A stretch of DNA of 64,000 nt from CAADGN01 sp035443945 (GTDB lineage Bacteria; Planctomycetota; Phycisphaerae; Phycisphaerales; UBA1924): NCBI GenBank assembly GCA_035443945.1, contig DAOMNQ010000003.1:1-64000 (forward strand), written 5' to 3'. The translations under genes and the position numbers were made by a program. This document shows, one piece after another, positions 7,320-15,608 of the stretch (within the stretch, counting starts at the first letter, position 1; each line of letters opens with the position of its first letter). The notes under the pieces are model-generated. The model saw nothing but the letters and a program-made list of their open reading frames with translations. It was not told the DNA's origin and did no database searches.

Positions 7320-8537
7320 ATGAAGATCCACGAGTACCAGGCCCGTGAACTGCTCCGCGAAGCCGGCATCCCCGTGCCGCCGGGCGAGGTGGTCACGTCC
7401 ATCGAGCAGGCGGCCGCGGCGTACAAAAAGGTCGTCGCGGAGGCGGGCCTCGGCGAGGGCGGGCTGGCCGTCGTCAAGGCCCAGGTCCACGCGGGCGGGC
7501 GCGGCAAGGCGGGGTTCGTGAAACTGGTGCGGTCGGCGGAGGAGGCGGAGCAGGCCGCACGCTTCATGCTCACGCACCGCATGGTCAGCGTGCAGACCGG
7601 GCCCGAGGGGCTGGAGGTCCGCAGGCTGCTCATCGCCGCGGGCGTCGAGATCGCCCACGAGTACTACCTGGCGATCACGACCGACCGCAAGTCGCGCCGC
7701 AACGTCCTCATCGCGTCGGCCGAGGGGGGGGTGGAGATCGAGCAGGTGGCGCACGCTCGGCCGGACGCCATCGTGCGCGAGCCGCTGCACCCGCTGTTGG
7801 GGTTGCAATCGCACCAGGCGCGGCGGTTGGCGTTCGCGCTGGGCCTCACCGGCCGGCCGGCGTCGCAGGCCGCGGACGTGATGATGCGCCTCGCGCGGCT
7901 GTTCGTCGAGAAGGACTGCACGCTTGCGGAAATCAATCCGCTGGTGCTGACCGCGCCACAGGCCTCAGGCCCCAAGCCCCAGGCCCAATCCGTCCTCGCC
8001 ATCGACGCCAAGTTCAACTTCGATGACAACGCGACCTTCCGGCACAAGGACGTGCAGGCCCTGTTCGACCCGAGCGAGGAGAACCCGGCCGAGTTGCGCG
8101 CCCACGCCTTTGGCCTGTCGTACATCGCCCTCGACGGCAACATCGGCTGCCTCGTGAACGGCGCGGGCCTGGCGATGGCGACCATGGACGTCGTGAAACT
8201 CCACGGCGGCGAGCCGGCGAACTTCCTCGACGTCGGCGGCAGCGCGAGCGAGGAGGCCGTCACCGAGGCCTTCCGCATCATCCTCTCCGACCACCGCGTC
8301 AAGGGCATCCTCGTCAACATCTTCGGCGGCATCATGGACTGCGCCGTGATCGCCCGAGGCGTCGTGAACGCCGCCCGCGAGGTCGGCTTCACCGTCCCCC
8401 TCGTCGTCCGCCTCGAAGGCTCGAACGTCGAGGCTGGCCGAAAACTCCTGAACGACGCGGCCGCAACGCTGCCGACACTCCAGGCCGCGACGGACCTGGG
8501 CGACGCGGCGAAGAAGGTATGCGCGGCGGTGGGGTGA
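7320..8537 (+). CDS. sucC: succinate-CoA ligase (ADP-forming) subunit beta
   Basis: Beta subunit of succinyl-CoA synthetase in the TCA cycle, a cytoplasmic partner of SucD. The 405 residues begin MKIHEYQARELLREAGIPVP after a strong AGGAGG (7309-7314). Seen are the ATP-grasp features VKAQVHAGGRGKAGFVKL, the CTLAEINPLVLT strand, GNIGCLVNGAGLAMATMD and NIFGGIMDCAVIARGV. Length and motifs are normal apart from a short Pro/Gln/Ala-rich insertion (QASGPKPQAQ) in the loop after the EINPL strand. sucD is not adjacent: the next gene encodes a secreted beta-helix protein. Confidence 0.96.
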   Translation: MKIHEYQARELLREAGIPVPPGEVVTSIEQAAAAYKKVVAEAGLGEGGLAVVKAQVHAGGRGKAGFVKLVRSAEEAEQAARFMLTHRMVSVQTGPEGLEVRRLLIAAGVEIAHEYYLAITTDRKSRRNVLIASAEGGVEIEQVAHARPDAIVREPLHPLLGLQSHQARRLAFALGLTGRPASQAADVMMRLARLFVEKDCTLAEINPLVLTAPQASGPKPQAQSVLAIDAKFNFDDNATFRHKDVQALFDPSEENPAELRAHAFGLSYIALDGNIGCLVNGAGLAMATMDVVKLHGGEPANFLDVGGSASEEAVTEAFRIILSDHRVKGILVNIFGGIMDCAVIARGVVNAAREVGFTVPLVVRLEGSNVEAGRKLLNDAAATLPTLQAATDLGDAAKKVCAAVG

Positions 8538-8580
8538 GAATCAAATGCTCCAACGAGCCCCGACCGTGAGGGAGGGGTAG

Positions 8581-9834
8581 ATGATCCGCGAGTTGCACCA
8601 CCGCTCTGCACGACGCACGGCGCTCCGTGCATGGGCAGATCGTGCGTTCGTTGTGTTCGCACTCTTCACCGTCGCGGTGCATCTTTCAGGGCGCGCCCTC
8701 GCCGACCAGCACCTCGTCTCCCCCGGCCGGGAGTGGTCGCCGCTCGCGGCTGTCGTGCGGCCGGGGGATGAGATCGTGCTGTTGCCGGGCGTGCATCGGC
8801 CGGCCTCGCTCGCGGGGCTGCGGGGCGAGGAGGGGCGGCCGATTGTGATTCGTGGGGCGGACGCCGAGAACCCGGCGCGGATCGAGGTCGGCGCGGGCGC
8901 CGGCGGGTCGGGGCTGCTCTTGCAGCGGCCGAGGCACGTGGTGGTGCAGGACGTGGTCGTCGTCGGGGCACGGCACAACGGGATCAACATCGACGACACG
9001 GACGGGTCCGGGACGGTCGGCGAGCCGTGGCGGGCGGACCTGACGCTGCGGCGTGTCCTCGTGCTGCGGACCGGGCCGAGCGGCAACACCGACGGCATCA
9101 AACTCTCCGGGCTGCGCGGGGTGCGGGTGGAGTCCTGCATCGTCGAGGGGTGGGGCGGCAGCGCGATCGACATGGTCGGCTGCCACGACGTGACGATCGA
9201 GGGCTGCACCTTCCGCGGCCTGCCCGGGCACGAGCAGTCGAGCGGCGTGCAGGCCAAGGGCGGCAGCACGCGCGTGCGGATCGTCGGCTGCCGGTTCGAG
9301 GACGCGGGTCAGCGGGCGGTGAACCTCGGCGGCTCGACGGGCTTGGCGTACTTCCGCCCGCGCGTGCCGGAGGAGGCGGGGCCGGGCACGCGCTTCGAGG
9401 CCGAGGGCGTCACGGTCGAGCGGTGTGTGTTCGTCGCCGGCGACTGCGCGGTCGCGTTCGTGAACTCGCGCGGAGGGGTGGTGCGCGACTGCACCATCGT
9501 CGCCCCGCGCCGCTGGGCGTTCCGACTGCTGCACGAGACGGCGGACGCCCGGTTCGCCCTGTCCGAGGGGGGGGCGGTCGAGGGCTGCCTGCTCGTCTGG
9601 CCGGCGGAGGGGCCACGCACGCTCGTCAATGTCGGCCCGGGCACGCGCCCGGAGACGTTCCGCTTCGGCGCGAACGCCTGGTGGTGGCCGGGCGCGGATG
9701 GTGGGGAGGGGGACCGCGCGCTCGGCGCGCTCCCCGGCGAGCGCGCGGGGGAGCAGGTCGTCATCGACCCGCGGCTGGACGACGACCGCAAGCCGACGAA
9801 CGCCGCGGCGGCGCGGTTCGGGGCGGGGGGGTGA
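8581..9834 (+). CDS. secreted right-handed parallel beta-helix protein
   Basis: Exported protein of 417 residues. The first 43 form a long signal peptide (core FVVFALFTVAVHL, cleavage near ALADQ). The body has parallel beta-helix repeats of the pectate-lyase/NosD kind, for example VVVQDVVVVGARHNGINIDD, NTDGIKLSGLRGVRVESCIV, GSAIDMVGCHDVTIEGCTF and VEGVTVERCVFVAGD-like rungs with regularly spaced Gly, Asn and Val. Family members are often polysaccharide lyases or surface glycan-binding proteins, but no catalytic constellation can be assigned by eye. A GGGAGGGG site precedes the ATG. It is 43 bases after sucC on the same strand. Confidence 0.82.
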   Translation: MIRELHHRSARRTALRAWADRAFVVFALFTVAVHLSGRALADQHLVSPGREWSPLAAVVRPGDEIVLLPGVHRPASLAGLRGEEGRPIVIRGADAENPARIEVGAGAGGSGLLLQRPRHVVVQDVVVVGARHNGINIDDTDGSGTVGEPWRADLTLRRVLVLRTGPSGNTDGIKLSGLRGVRVESCIVEGWGGSAIDMVGCHDVTIEGCTFRGLPGHEQSSGVQAKGGSTRVRIVGCRFEDAGQRAVNLGGSTGLAYFRPRVPEEAGPGTRFEAEGVTVERCVFVAGDCAVAFVNSRGGVVRDCTIVAPRRWAFRLLHETADARFALSEGGAVEGCLLVWPAEGPRTLVNVGPGTRPETFRFGANAWWWPGADGGEGDRALGALPGERAGEQVVIDPRLDDDRKPTNAAAARFGAGG

Positions 9835-9877
9835 GCAGCGCCGGTGGGTTCCCGAGCGGTCCGGATATCATCCGGGC

Positions 9878-10117
9878 ATGATCGCTGACACCATCAGAGA
9901 GGCACTCAAGGCACAGCCGTTTCGGACGTTTACGATGCGGACGGCGGGCGGGCGTGAGTACCGGATCGATCATCCCGAACTCGCGGCCGTCTCGCCCGGC
10001 GGGCGGGTGCTGGTCGTGTTCACATCAGCGGACGGCGCGGTCACCATCGACACGCTGTTGATCGAGTCGATGCACTTCGAGAACGGCAGGGAAAACGGGC
10101 GAGGTCGGAAGCGGTGA
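9878..10117 (+). CDS. small conserved protein of unknown function
   Basis: A 79-residue soluble protein: MIADTIREALKAQPFRTFTM, then a GGREYRIDHPE strand, SPGGRVLVVF and VTIDTLLIESMHF, ending in a basic tail. The pattern QPFRxFxxxxADGRxYxVxHPE is, from memory, a small-protein family frequent in Planctomycetes, with no assigned function. The predicted fold is beta-rich. The start is chosen at the conserved MIADTIREAL; no clear ribosome site precedes it. The frame upstream overlaps the beta-helix gene and is a shadow. Confidence 0.65.
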   Translation: MIADTIREALKAQPFRTFTMRTAGGREYRIDHPELAAVSPGGRVLVVFTSADGAVTIDTLLIESMHFENGRENGRGRKR

Positions 10118-10166
10118 GCCTCCGCCTCTCGCCCTGCGCTGCTGGTGTTGATCGATCGCCTGCGGA

Positions 10167-10751
10167 CTACCTCCGTCGTCTGCACGCGCCGAGCGCCGCG
10201 ATGCCCAGCAGCGCGGCCGTCGGCGGCGCCGGGATCAGCCAGAACTCGAGCGTGTAGCCCGTGTTGTCCGGGCCGGTCTGCTGGATGAGGTAGGTGTACG
10301 TGCCCGGCCCGAGCGGGATGTCGAACCCGATGCCGCCGAAGGGGATGTCGGCGAGTTGAGGCAGGACGTCCGTGCCGGGGACTTCCGGGAGCATGTGGTT
10401 GGAGCCGAGGAAGAAGCCGACGGTGTTCGCGTCCGGGATCCAACTGGTGCTGCCCTCGTTGATGGCGTGGAAGCCGAGGTTGCCGGGGCCCCCGGAGTCG
10501 AGGTCGATGTACTGGTGCTGGTAGAGGGCGGCGAGCGCCATGCCCGCAGGCACGTCGAAGGTGACGTAGTCGCGGCGGTCGTCAGGCCCGAGGACGGAGC
10601 CGATGATGGTGTTGCCGCCGAGGGCGAAGACGAGCGGTGTCGGGGCGTCGGGGTCGCTGGAGAGATCGCCATCGACGAACTCGTTCCAGCGGACGTCGCC
10701 GAAAGCGGCCGCGGCGGTCAGGGACAGGACGGTGAGGAATGCTGCTCTCAT
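10167..10751 (-). CDS. secreted PEP-CTERM sorting-domain protein
   Basis: Exported protein of 194 residues, function unknown. The ATG at 10751 is preceded by GGAGGAACCCC. The signal peptide is MRAAFLTVLSLTAAAAFGDV. The body contains a DDRRDYVTFDVPAGMALAAL segment and GPGTYTYLIQQTGPDNTGYT, which resembles bacterial pre-peptidase C-terminal (PPC)-like beta-sandwich domains. The C-terminal sorting signal is IPAPPTAALLGIAALGAC followed by four Arg. It lies between a small conserved gene and pckA with no sign of operon membership. Confidence 0.82.
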   Translation of the reverse strand: MRAAFLTVLSLTAAAAFGDVRWNEFVDGDLSSDPDAPTPLVFALGGNTIIGSVLGPDDRRDYVTFDVPAGMALAALYQHQYIDLDSGGPGNLGFHAINEGSTSWIPDANTVGFFLGSNHMLPEVPGTDVLPQLADIPFGGIGFDIPLGPGTYTYLIQQTGPDNTGYTLEFWLIPAPPTAALLGIAALGACRRRR

Positions 10752-10925
10752 GGGGTTCCTCCGGAGTTCGAGCGTTTGCTCGGCATCGACTCTACCCGCG
10801 CGGGCGTTCGTCTCGATCCCTCCAAATGATGGGAGGGGCGGGAATGTGAGGCGGGATCAGACGGAGTGGCCATTCCAAGCCACGATCGGCCACGATGCGA
10901 CGGGGGGACATGTGTCCGTGAGGAA

Positions 10926-12521
10926 CTACCCCCGCGGCCCCGCCCTGCGCACCGCCTCGGTCATCTCGTGCTTGGCGTCGTTCTCGCGGAAGAGGCCCGC
11001 CAGTTTCTTCGCCTGCTTGTCGTAGGCGTCGCCATCGGGCCAGGTGTTGCGGGGGTTGAGGACTTCGCCCGGCACGCCGGCGACGGCCTTCGGGATCGGC
11101 AGGCCGAAGACGGGGTCGGGCGCGAACTCGGCCTTGTCCAGCGAGCCGTTGAGGATGGCCGTGACCATCGCCCGCGTGTACGCGAGTTTGAACCGCGAGC
11201 CGGCGCCGTACGCCCCGCCGGTCCAGCCGGTGTTCAGCAGCCAGACGCGGGCGTTGTGCTTCTTGATGCGCTCGGCGAGCATCTGCGCGTACTCGCTCGG
11301 GCGGCGCGGCATGAAGGGCGCGCCGAAGCACGCCGAGAAGTTCGGCGTCGGCTCCGTCACGCCCGCCTCCGTCCCCGCCAGTTTCGACGTGTACCCGTTG
11401 ATGAAGTAGTACATCGCCTGCTCGGGGCTGAGGCGGCTGACGGGCGGCACTACGCCGAAGGCGTCCGCCGTCAGGAAGATCACGCTGGTCGGGTGCGCGC
11501 CGACGCTCGGGATCACCGCGCCGGGGATAAACTCGACCGGGTACGTGACGCGCGTGTTCTCGGTGATCGAGCCGTCGTCGTAGTCCGGCACGCGGGTGCC
11601 CGCGTCCATGGCGACGTTCTCGAGCACGGACCCGAAGCGGATGGCGTCCCAGATCTGCGGCTCGCCCTCACGCGTCAGTTTGATGCACTTGGCGTAGCAC
11701 CCGCCCTCGAAGTTGAAGACGCCGCGGTCGGACCAGCCGTGCTCGTCGTCGCCGATCAGGGCGCGGTCGGGGTCGGCCGAGAGCGTGGTCTTGCCCGTGC
11801 CCGAGAGGCCGAAGAAGAGGGCCACGTTCTTCGGGTCGGTCTTCGAGACGTTGGCCGAGCAGTGCATCGGGAAGACGCCGACCTCCGGCATGTCGAAGTT
11901 CATCGCGTAGAAGATGCTCTTCTTGATCTCGCCGGCGTACTCGGTGCCGAGAATGACGACCGTGCGGCGTTCGAGCGATTGCGCGATGAGCACCGGCCCC
12001 TTGACGCCGAGGCGTTGCTGCTCGTCGGCCGTGAGCCGGCGGCGCGAGGCGTTGAGGATGGTCCAGTCCTGCTTCCACGAGCCGTCTCCGGAGTCGGACG
12101 TGCCGCCCGGCTCGATGAAGAGGGTCTTGGCGAAGAGCGCGTGCCACGCCTGCTCGGTGACGACGCGAACGCCCAGGCGGTAACGCGGGTCCGCGCCGGC
12201 GAAACCGTCGAAGCGGTAGACGGCGGGGCGCGAGTTCAGGTGCGTGACCGCGATTCGTTCGGCCTGCTCGTAGGCTTCGGGCGAGATCGGCTGGTTCACC
12301 GACCCCCACGCGATGCGGTCGTGGATGGCGGGCGTGTCCTCGAGGTACTTGTCCTTCGGGCTGCGCCCCGTGCGGTCGCCGGTTCGGCAGACGAGCGCGC
12401 CGTTCGACGCCAGTCGCCCCTCGCCCGCCGCCAGCGCTCGCTCGAGCAGCACCGCCGCGGACGTGGCGTCCACGACGCGGTTCGCGGAAAGGTCGAGCGC
12501 GACGGGTGCGGCGGTCGGCAT
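10926..12521 (-). CDS. pckA: phosphoenolpyruvate carboxykinase (ATP)
   Basis: Converts oxaloacetate and ATP to phosphoenolpyruvate, CO2 and ADP in gluconeogenesis; cytosolic. The protein has 531 residues, the usual size for the ATP-type enzyme. Diagnostic segments are TGDRTGRSPKDKY, the kinase-1a P-loop GLSGTGKTTLS, the metal-binding GDDEHGWSD and FNFEGGCYAKCIKL, and the Arg-rich ENTRVTYP. The start MPTAAPVALDLSANRVVD at 12521 has GGAGG upstream; a further in-frame ATG 23 codons earlier is less likely. Convergent and divergent neighbours leave it as a single-gene unit. Confidence 0.96.
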   Translation of the reverse strand: MPTAAPVALDLSANRVVDATSAAVLLERALAAGEGRLASNGALVCRTGDRTGRSPKDKYLEDTPAIHDRIAWGSVNQPISPEAYEQAERIAVTHLNSRPAVYRFDGFAGADPRYRLGVRVVTEQAWHALFAKTLFIEPGGTSDSGDGSWKQDWTILNASRRRLTADEQQRLGVKGPVLIAQSLERRTVVILGTEYAGEIKKSIFYAMNFDMPEVGVFPMHCSANVSKTDPKNVALFFGLSGTGKTTLSADPDRALIGDDEHGWSDRGVFNFEGGCYAKCIKLTREGEPQIWDAIRFGSVLENVAMDAGTRVPDYDDGSITENTRVTYPVEFIPGAVIPSVGAHPTSVIFLTADAFGVVPPVSRLSPEQAMYYFINGYTSKLAGTEAGVTEPTPNFSACFGAPFMPRRPSEYAQMLAERIKKHNARVWLLNTGWTGGAYGAGSRFKLAYTRAMVTAILNGSLDKAEFAPDPVFGLPIPKAVAGVPGEVLNPRNTWPDGDAYDKQAKKLAGLFRENDAKHEMTEAVRRAGPRG

Positions 12522-12602
12522 GGCGGGCCTCCGTGGATCGGTCGGGATGGGGTGGGAAGGGTAGGTGTGCGGGCCCGACCCGGCCAGCAAAATGCCGTCG
12601 CG

Positions 12603-12632
12603 TTGACCCGAAGTCGCGCCGGGGCTTATGGT
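12603..12632 (+). promoter_or_regulatory. sigma-70-type promoter of the tRNA-His gene
   Basis: TTGACC at 12603-12608 and TATGGT at 12627-12632 are separated by 18 bases, placing the transcript start about 30 bases before the tRNA. Predicted from sequence only. Confidence 0.5.
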
Positions 12633-12669
12633 TGGTGTCGGCCGGCGGGTACTCCGCCGCCCGCAAGAC

Positions 12670-12745
12670 GGCGACTGTAGCTCAGCTCGGTTAGAGCACC
12701 TGGTTGTGGTCCAGGGGGTCGCGGGTTCAAATCCCGTCAGTCGCC
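12670..12745 (+). tRNA. trnH: tRNA-His (anticodon GTG)
   Basis: A cloverleaf is readable. The acceptor stem is GCGACTG paired with CAGTCGC, with the extra G at 12670 (G-1) facing C73, the identity element of tRNA-His. The anticodon stem CCTGG/CCAGG holds the loop TTGTGGT with anticodon GTG. The T arm has GGTTCAAATCCC. No CCA is encoded, so it must be added after transcription. The gene is convergent with the histidine kinase, whose stop is about ten bases away. Confidence 0.95.
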
Positions 12746-12755
12746 CTTCCGATCG

Positions 12756-14642
12756 TCACGCCGCGGCCCGGCTGTCTGGTGAGTCCCGCCCGCCCTCGTC
12801 GTGCCAGCGGCGGCACTCGGTGATGAGTCTCGCCCGTTCGATCGGCTTCACGAGGTAGTCGTCGCACCCGGCCTGGAAGCAGGCATCGCGGTCGTTGGGC
12901 CGATTGTTGGCCGTCAGCGCGACGACCGGCGTGCGGCATCCCGCGGCACGGAGTCTGCGCACCGCGCCAAGGCCGTCGAGTTCCGGCATCTGCAGGTCCA
13001 TCAGGATGACGCTGAAGGGCGCCTTCGCCCCCTCGACGAGCGTGCAGGCCTCGATGCCGTCGCGGGCGGTCTCGACGTGCGCGCCCGCCGCACGAAGCAG
13101 GTGGGTGAGCAAGCGACGGTTGTCGTCGCCGTCCTCCGCGAGAAGCACGCGAACGCCCTGCAGGGGATGGAGGGTCCCGAGCGAGTTCGTGGGGTCGCTC
13201 ACGCGGGCCTCGGGGAGGTGGATTCGCAGGGTGAACACGGAGCCTTTCGCGCGCTCGCTCTGTACGGTGATCCTGCCCCCGAGGAGCCGGGCGAGATCGT
13301 TCGAGATCGCGAGGCCCAGGCCCGTGCCCCCGAAGCGGCGCGTGGTTGAGGTCTCGGCCTGGACGAACGGGGTGAAGAGTCTATCGAGTGTTTCCTCGTC
13401 GATGCCGATGCCGGTGTCGTACACCTCGAACCGGACGGCCGTGGGGCGGTCAGGCTCGCCCTCGGCATGGACCTCGATGCGCACCCCGCCCGAGAAGGTG
13501 AACTTCACGGCATTGCCCGCCAGATTGATGAGCACCTGCCGCAGGCGATCAGGGTCGGACTCGATGGTGCGGGGGACGCCCTCGTGGATGACGTATTCGA
13601 GGGTCAGCCGCTTGCGCTCCGCGGCGGGCCTGAGCAACTGCACCGTCCGCTCCACGATCTCGGCGGGCGAGCACGCGACGCGGCTGACGGTCATGCGACC
13701 CGCGTCGAGTTTCGCCAGGTCCAGGAGGTCGTTGATGAGTTGGAGGAGGTGTGTGCCGTTGTTGTGGATGATTTCGGCGTACTCCGCGCGCTCGGACTCG
13801 GGCGTGCGAGGGTCCCGCAAGAGGTCCGCATAGCCCAGGATCGACGTGAGGGGCGTGCGGAGTTCGTGCGTCACGTTCGCCATGAACTCGCCCTTCGAGC
13901 GGATGCCCTCCATGGCCGCGGCACGGGCACGCTCCAGTTCCCGGAGTTGGGCGCGGACGGTGCGTGCCACCGGCCCGAGCATCAGCCCCGCATAGGCGGT
14001 GAAGAGCAGCGCGGTCACCGCGGCGAGAGCGAGGCTGGACCGGCTGAGGTTGCGGTGCTCCTGGTCGTACAGGGCGGTGAGGTCGCGGATCGCCTGGTCG
14101 GTGAGGGTTACCATCTGCGAGCTCAGGACCTCGATGCCCCGGCAGATTGGGATGATCGAGCCGTTGGCCGATCCGCCCTCGATCGAGGCGAGTTCGTCGA
14201 CCGCCGCCGCCGCTTCGGCGTGGAGGCTCGCGAGCCGCTCGGCGTAACCGATCGCTTCGTTCGGCAGCGGGTCGCGGCCGCTCTCCGCCGCGATGGCTTC
14301 GATCGTGGCGCCGATGGCTCTCACGGAGTGCGAGGCGCTGTTGGCGTAGCGGCGTACGCCGAGTTCGTCGCTGTCCGCGGCAGCCTCGATGGCGGAGGCG
14401 GCGTCGACGGCGAGATCGCGCGCGTGGCGTCGCACGCGGACAGAGGCGTCGATGACGGGGTCCGGCGAGGTGTGTGAGTTGAGTTCGAGTTGCAGCCGGA
14501 CGTGGCTGCCGAGCGTGACGGCCGCCATGACGATGAGGAGCGTGCCGTACAGAAAGTGCCAGCGCCCCTGGTACGCCGGCCGGGATATCCGCCCGAGGTC
14601 GTCGCACGCTCGGCTGTCGCTGTCGTTGGTCTGCATGGCCAC
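12756..14642 (-). CDS. membrane-bound hybrid sensor histidine kinase with C-terminal receiver
   Basis: Two-component sensor of 628 residues. Membrane helices at about 31-48 and 203-224 enclose a roughly 150-residue, mainly helical extracytoplasmic sensor. Then come a DHp domain with phospho-acceptor His259 in ANVTHELRTPLTSILGYADL, an ATPase domain with N box (LINLAGNAVKF), G1 (VYDTGIGIDEET), F box (FTPFVQAE) and G2 (GGTGLGLAIS), and a receiver domain with phospho-acceptor Asp549 in SVILMDLQMPELDG and the conserved Lys in DDYLVKPIE. It lacks an Hpt domain, so the phosphorelay partner must lie elsewhere. A second in-frame ATG two codons in is an equally plausible start. Confidence 0.93.
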   Translation of the reverse strand: MAMQTNDSDSRACDDLGRISRPAYQGRWHFLYGTLLIVMAAVTLGSHVRLQLELNSHTSPDPVIDASVRVRRHARDLAVDAASAIEAAADSDELGVRRYANSASHSVRAIGATIEAIAAESGRDPLPNEAIGYAERLASLHAEAAAAVDELASIEGGSANGSIIPICRGIEVLSSQMVTLTDQAIRDLTALYDQEHRNLSRSSLALAAVTALLFTAYAGLMLGPVARTVRAQLRELERARAAAMEGIRSKGEFMANVTHELRTPLTSILGYADLLRDPRTPESERAEYAEIIHNNGTHLLQLINDLLDLAKLDAGRMTVSRVACSPAEIVERTVQLLRPAAERKRLTLEYVIHEGVPRTIESDPDRLRQVLINLAGNAVKFTFSGGVRIEVHAEGEPDRPTAVRFEVYDTGIGIDEETLDRLFTPFVQAETSTTRRFGGTGLGLAISNDLARLLGGRITVQSERAKGSVFTLRIHLPEARVSDPTNSLGTLHPLQGVRVLLAEDGDDNRRLLTHLLRAAGAHVETARDGIEACTLVEGAKAPFSVILMDLQMPELDGLGAVRRLRAAGCRTPVVALTANNRPNDRDACFQAGCDDYLVKPIERARLITECRRWHDEGGRDSPDSRAAA

Positions 14643-14753
14643 CGTGATCCCCGAGTCCCGGGGTGTATCGACCCGCGGGCGGGGGTTCGTTCGCCGGCAC
14701 GCCCGGTTGTCGCCCGGTTGTCGTCGAACACGCTCGTTGTGCGGGTCAACGTC

Positions 14754-15608
14754 CTAGAACCCAAGCCCGCGCAGGATCGACGCGGCCTGCGCGCCGTACC
14801 CGCCCCCGAAGAGCCGGGCGTGAACCAGCAGGGGGTACAGCAGGTAGACCTCGCGCCGCTGGTCCCAGAAGCCCTCGTCAAACTGGCGCAGTTCGGCGTA
14901 ACGCTCGAAGAACGCCCTCCCGAAGGTGGTGAAGAGCGTGATGAAGGCGAGTTCGACCTCCGGGTGGCCGTGGTAGATCGCGGGATCGATGAACGCCGCG
15001 ACCCGACCGGCCCGTGCGATGACGTTCCCGCCCCACACGTCCCCGTGCAGGAGCGACGGGTGGGGCGGCTCGTCGATGATCTCACCGAGGCGGGCGCAGA
15101 GCGATTCGAGGCGGCGCATCAGGCCCGCGTCGATGCCGCCGTGCGAGAGCGCCTCGCGCCCCATGTGCAGCAGTCGTCGCTCGGCGTAGAACGCGACCCA
15201 TGAATCGCACGGTGCGTTCGGCTGCGGCAGGCCGCCGATCAGCGTGTCGCGGTCCATTCCGAACGACGGGCCGCGCACCGCGTGAAGGTCCGCGAGCAGA
15301 TCGGCGGCGTGACGCTCGACCGAGGCGTCGATCGGGTCGCCGCCTTCGACGAACTCGATGACGAGCAGGTCTGGCGCTGCGTGCAGAACGCCGGGCACGG
15401 GCAGGCGAGATCGACCCGCCAGTTCGCGCAACATCCAGGCTTCGAGGTCGAGGCGGTCGGCGGGCGAGCCGGTCTTGGCGACGACGGCGCGACCGTCTTC
15501 CAGGTCAAGCCGCCACGCCTGGGCCACGCACCCGCCCGCGAGGCGTGATGCGTCGCGCACGCGGACGCCGAGCGCGGCCTCGACGGCCCGGCGCGCCGGC
15601 TCAGACAT
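14754..15608 (-). CDS. fructosamine/ketosamine-3-kinase family protein
   Basis: Protein of 284 residues with the aminoglycoside-phosphotransferase-like kinase fold. GGCVAQAWRLDLEDGRAVVAK carries the ATP-binding Lys, LLVIEFVEGG is the hinge strand, SLLHGDVWGGNVI is the catalytic HGDxxxxN loop and AAFIDPAIYHGHPEVEL holds the metal-binding Asp. The family phosphorylates ketosamines on glycated proteins so that the adduct is released, i.e. deglycation repair. Length is normal. The start codon overlaps the gyrB stop by eight bases, so the two are probably co-translated. Confidence 0.88.
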   Translation of the reverse strand: MSEPARRAVEAALGVRVRDASRLAGGCVAQAWRLDLEDGRAVVAKTGSPADRLDLEAWMLRELAGRSRLPVPGVLHAAPDLLVIEFVEGGDPIDASVERHAADLLADLHAVRGPSFGMDRDTLIGGLPQPNAPCDSWVAFYAERRLLHMGREALSHGGIDAGLMRRLESLCARLGEIIDEPPHPSLLHGDVWGGNVIARAGRVAAFIDPAIYHGHPEVELAFITLFTTFGRAFFERYAELRQFDEGFWDQRREVYLLYPLLVHARLFGGGYGAQAASILRGLGF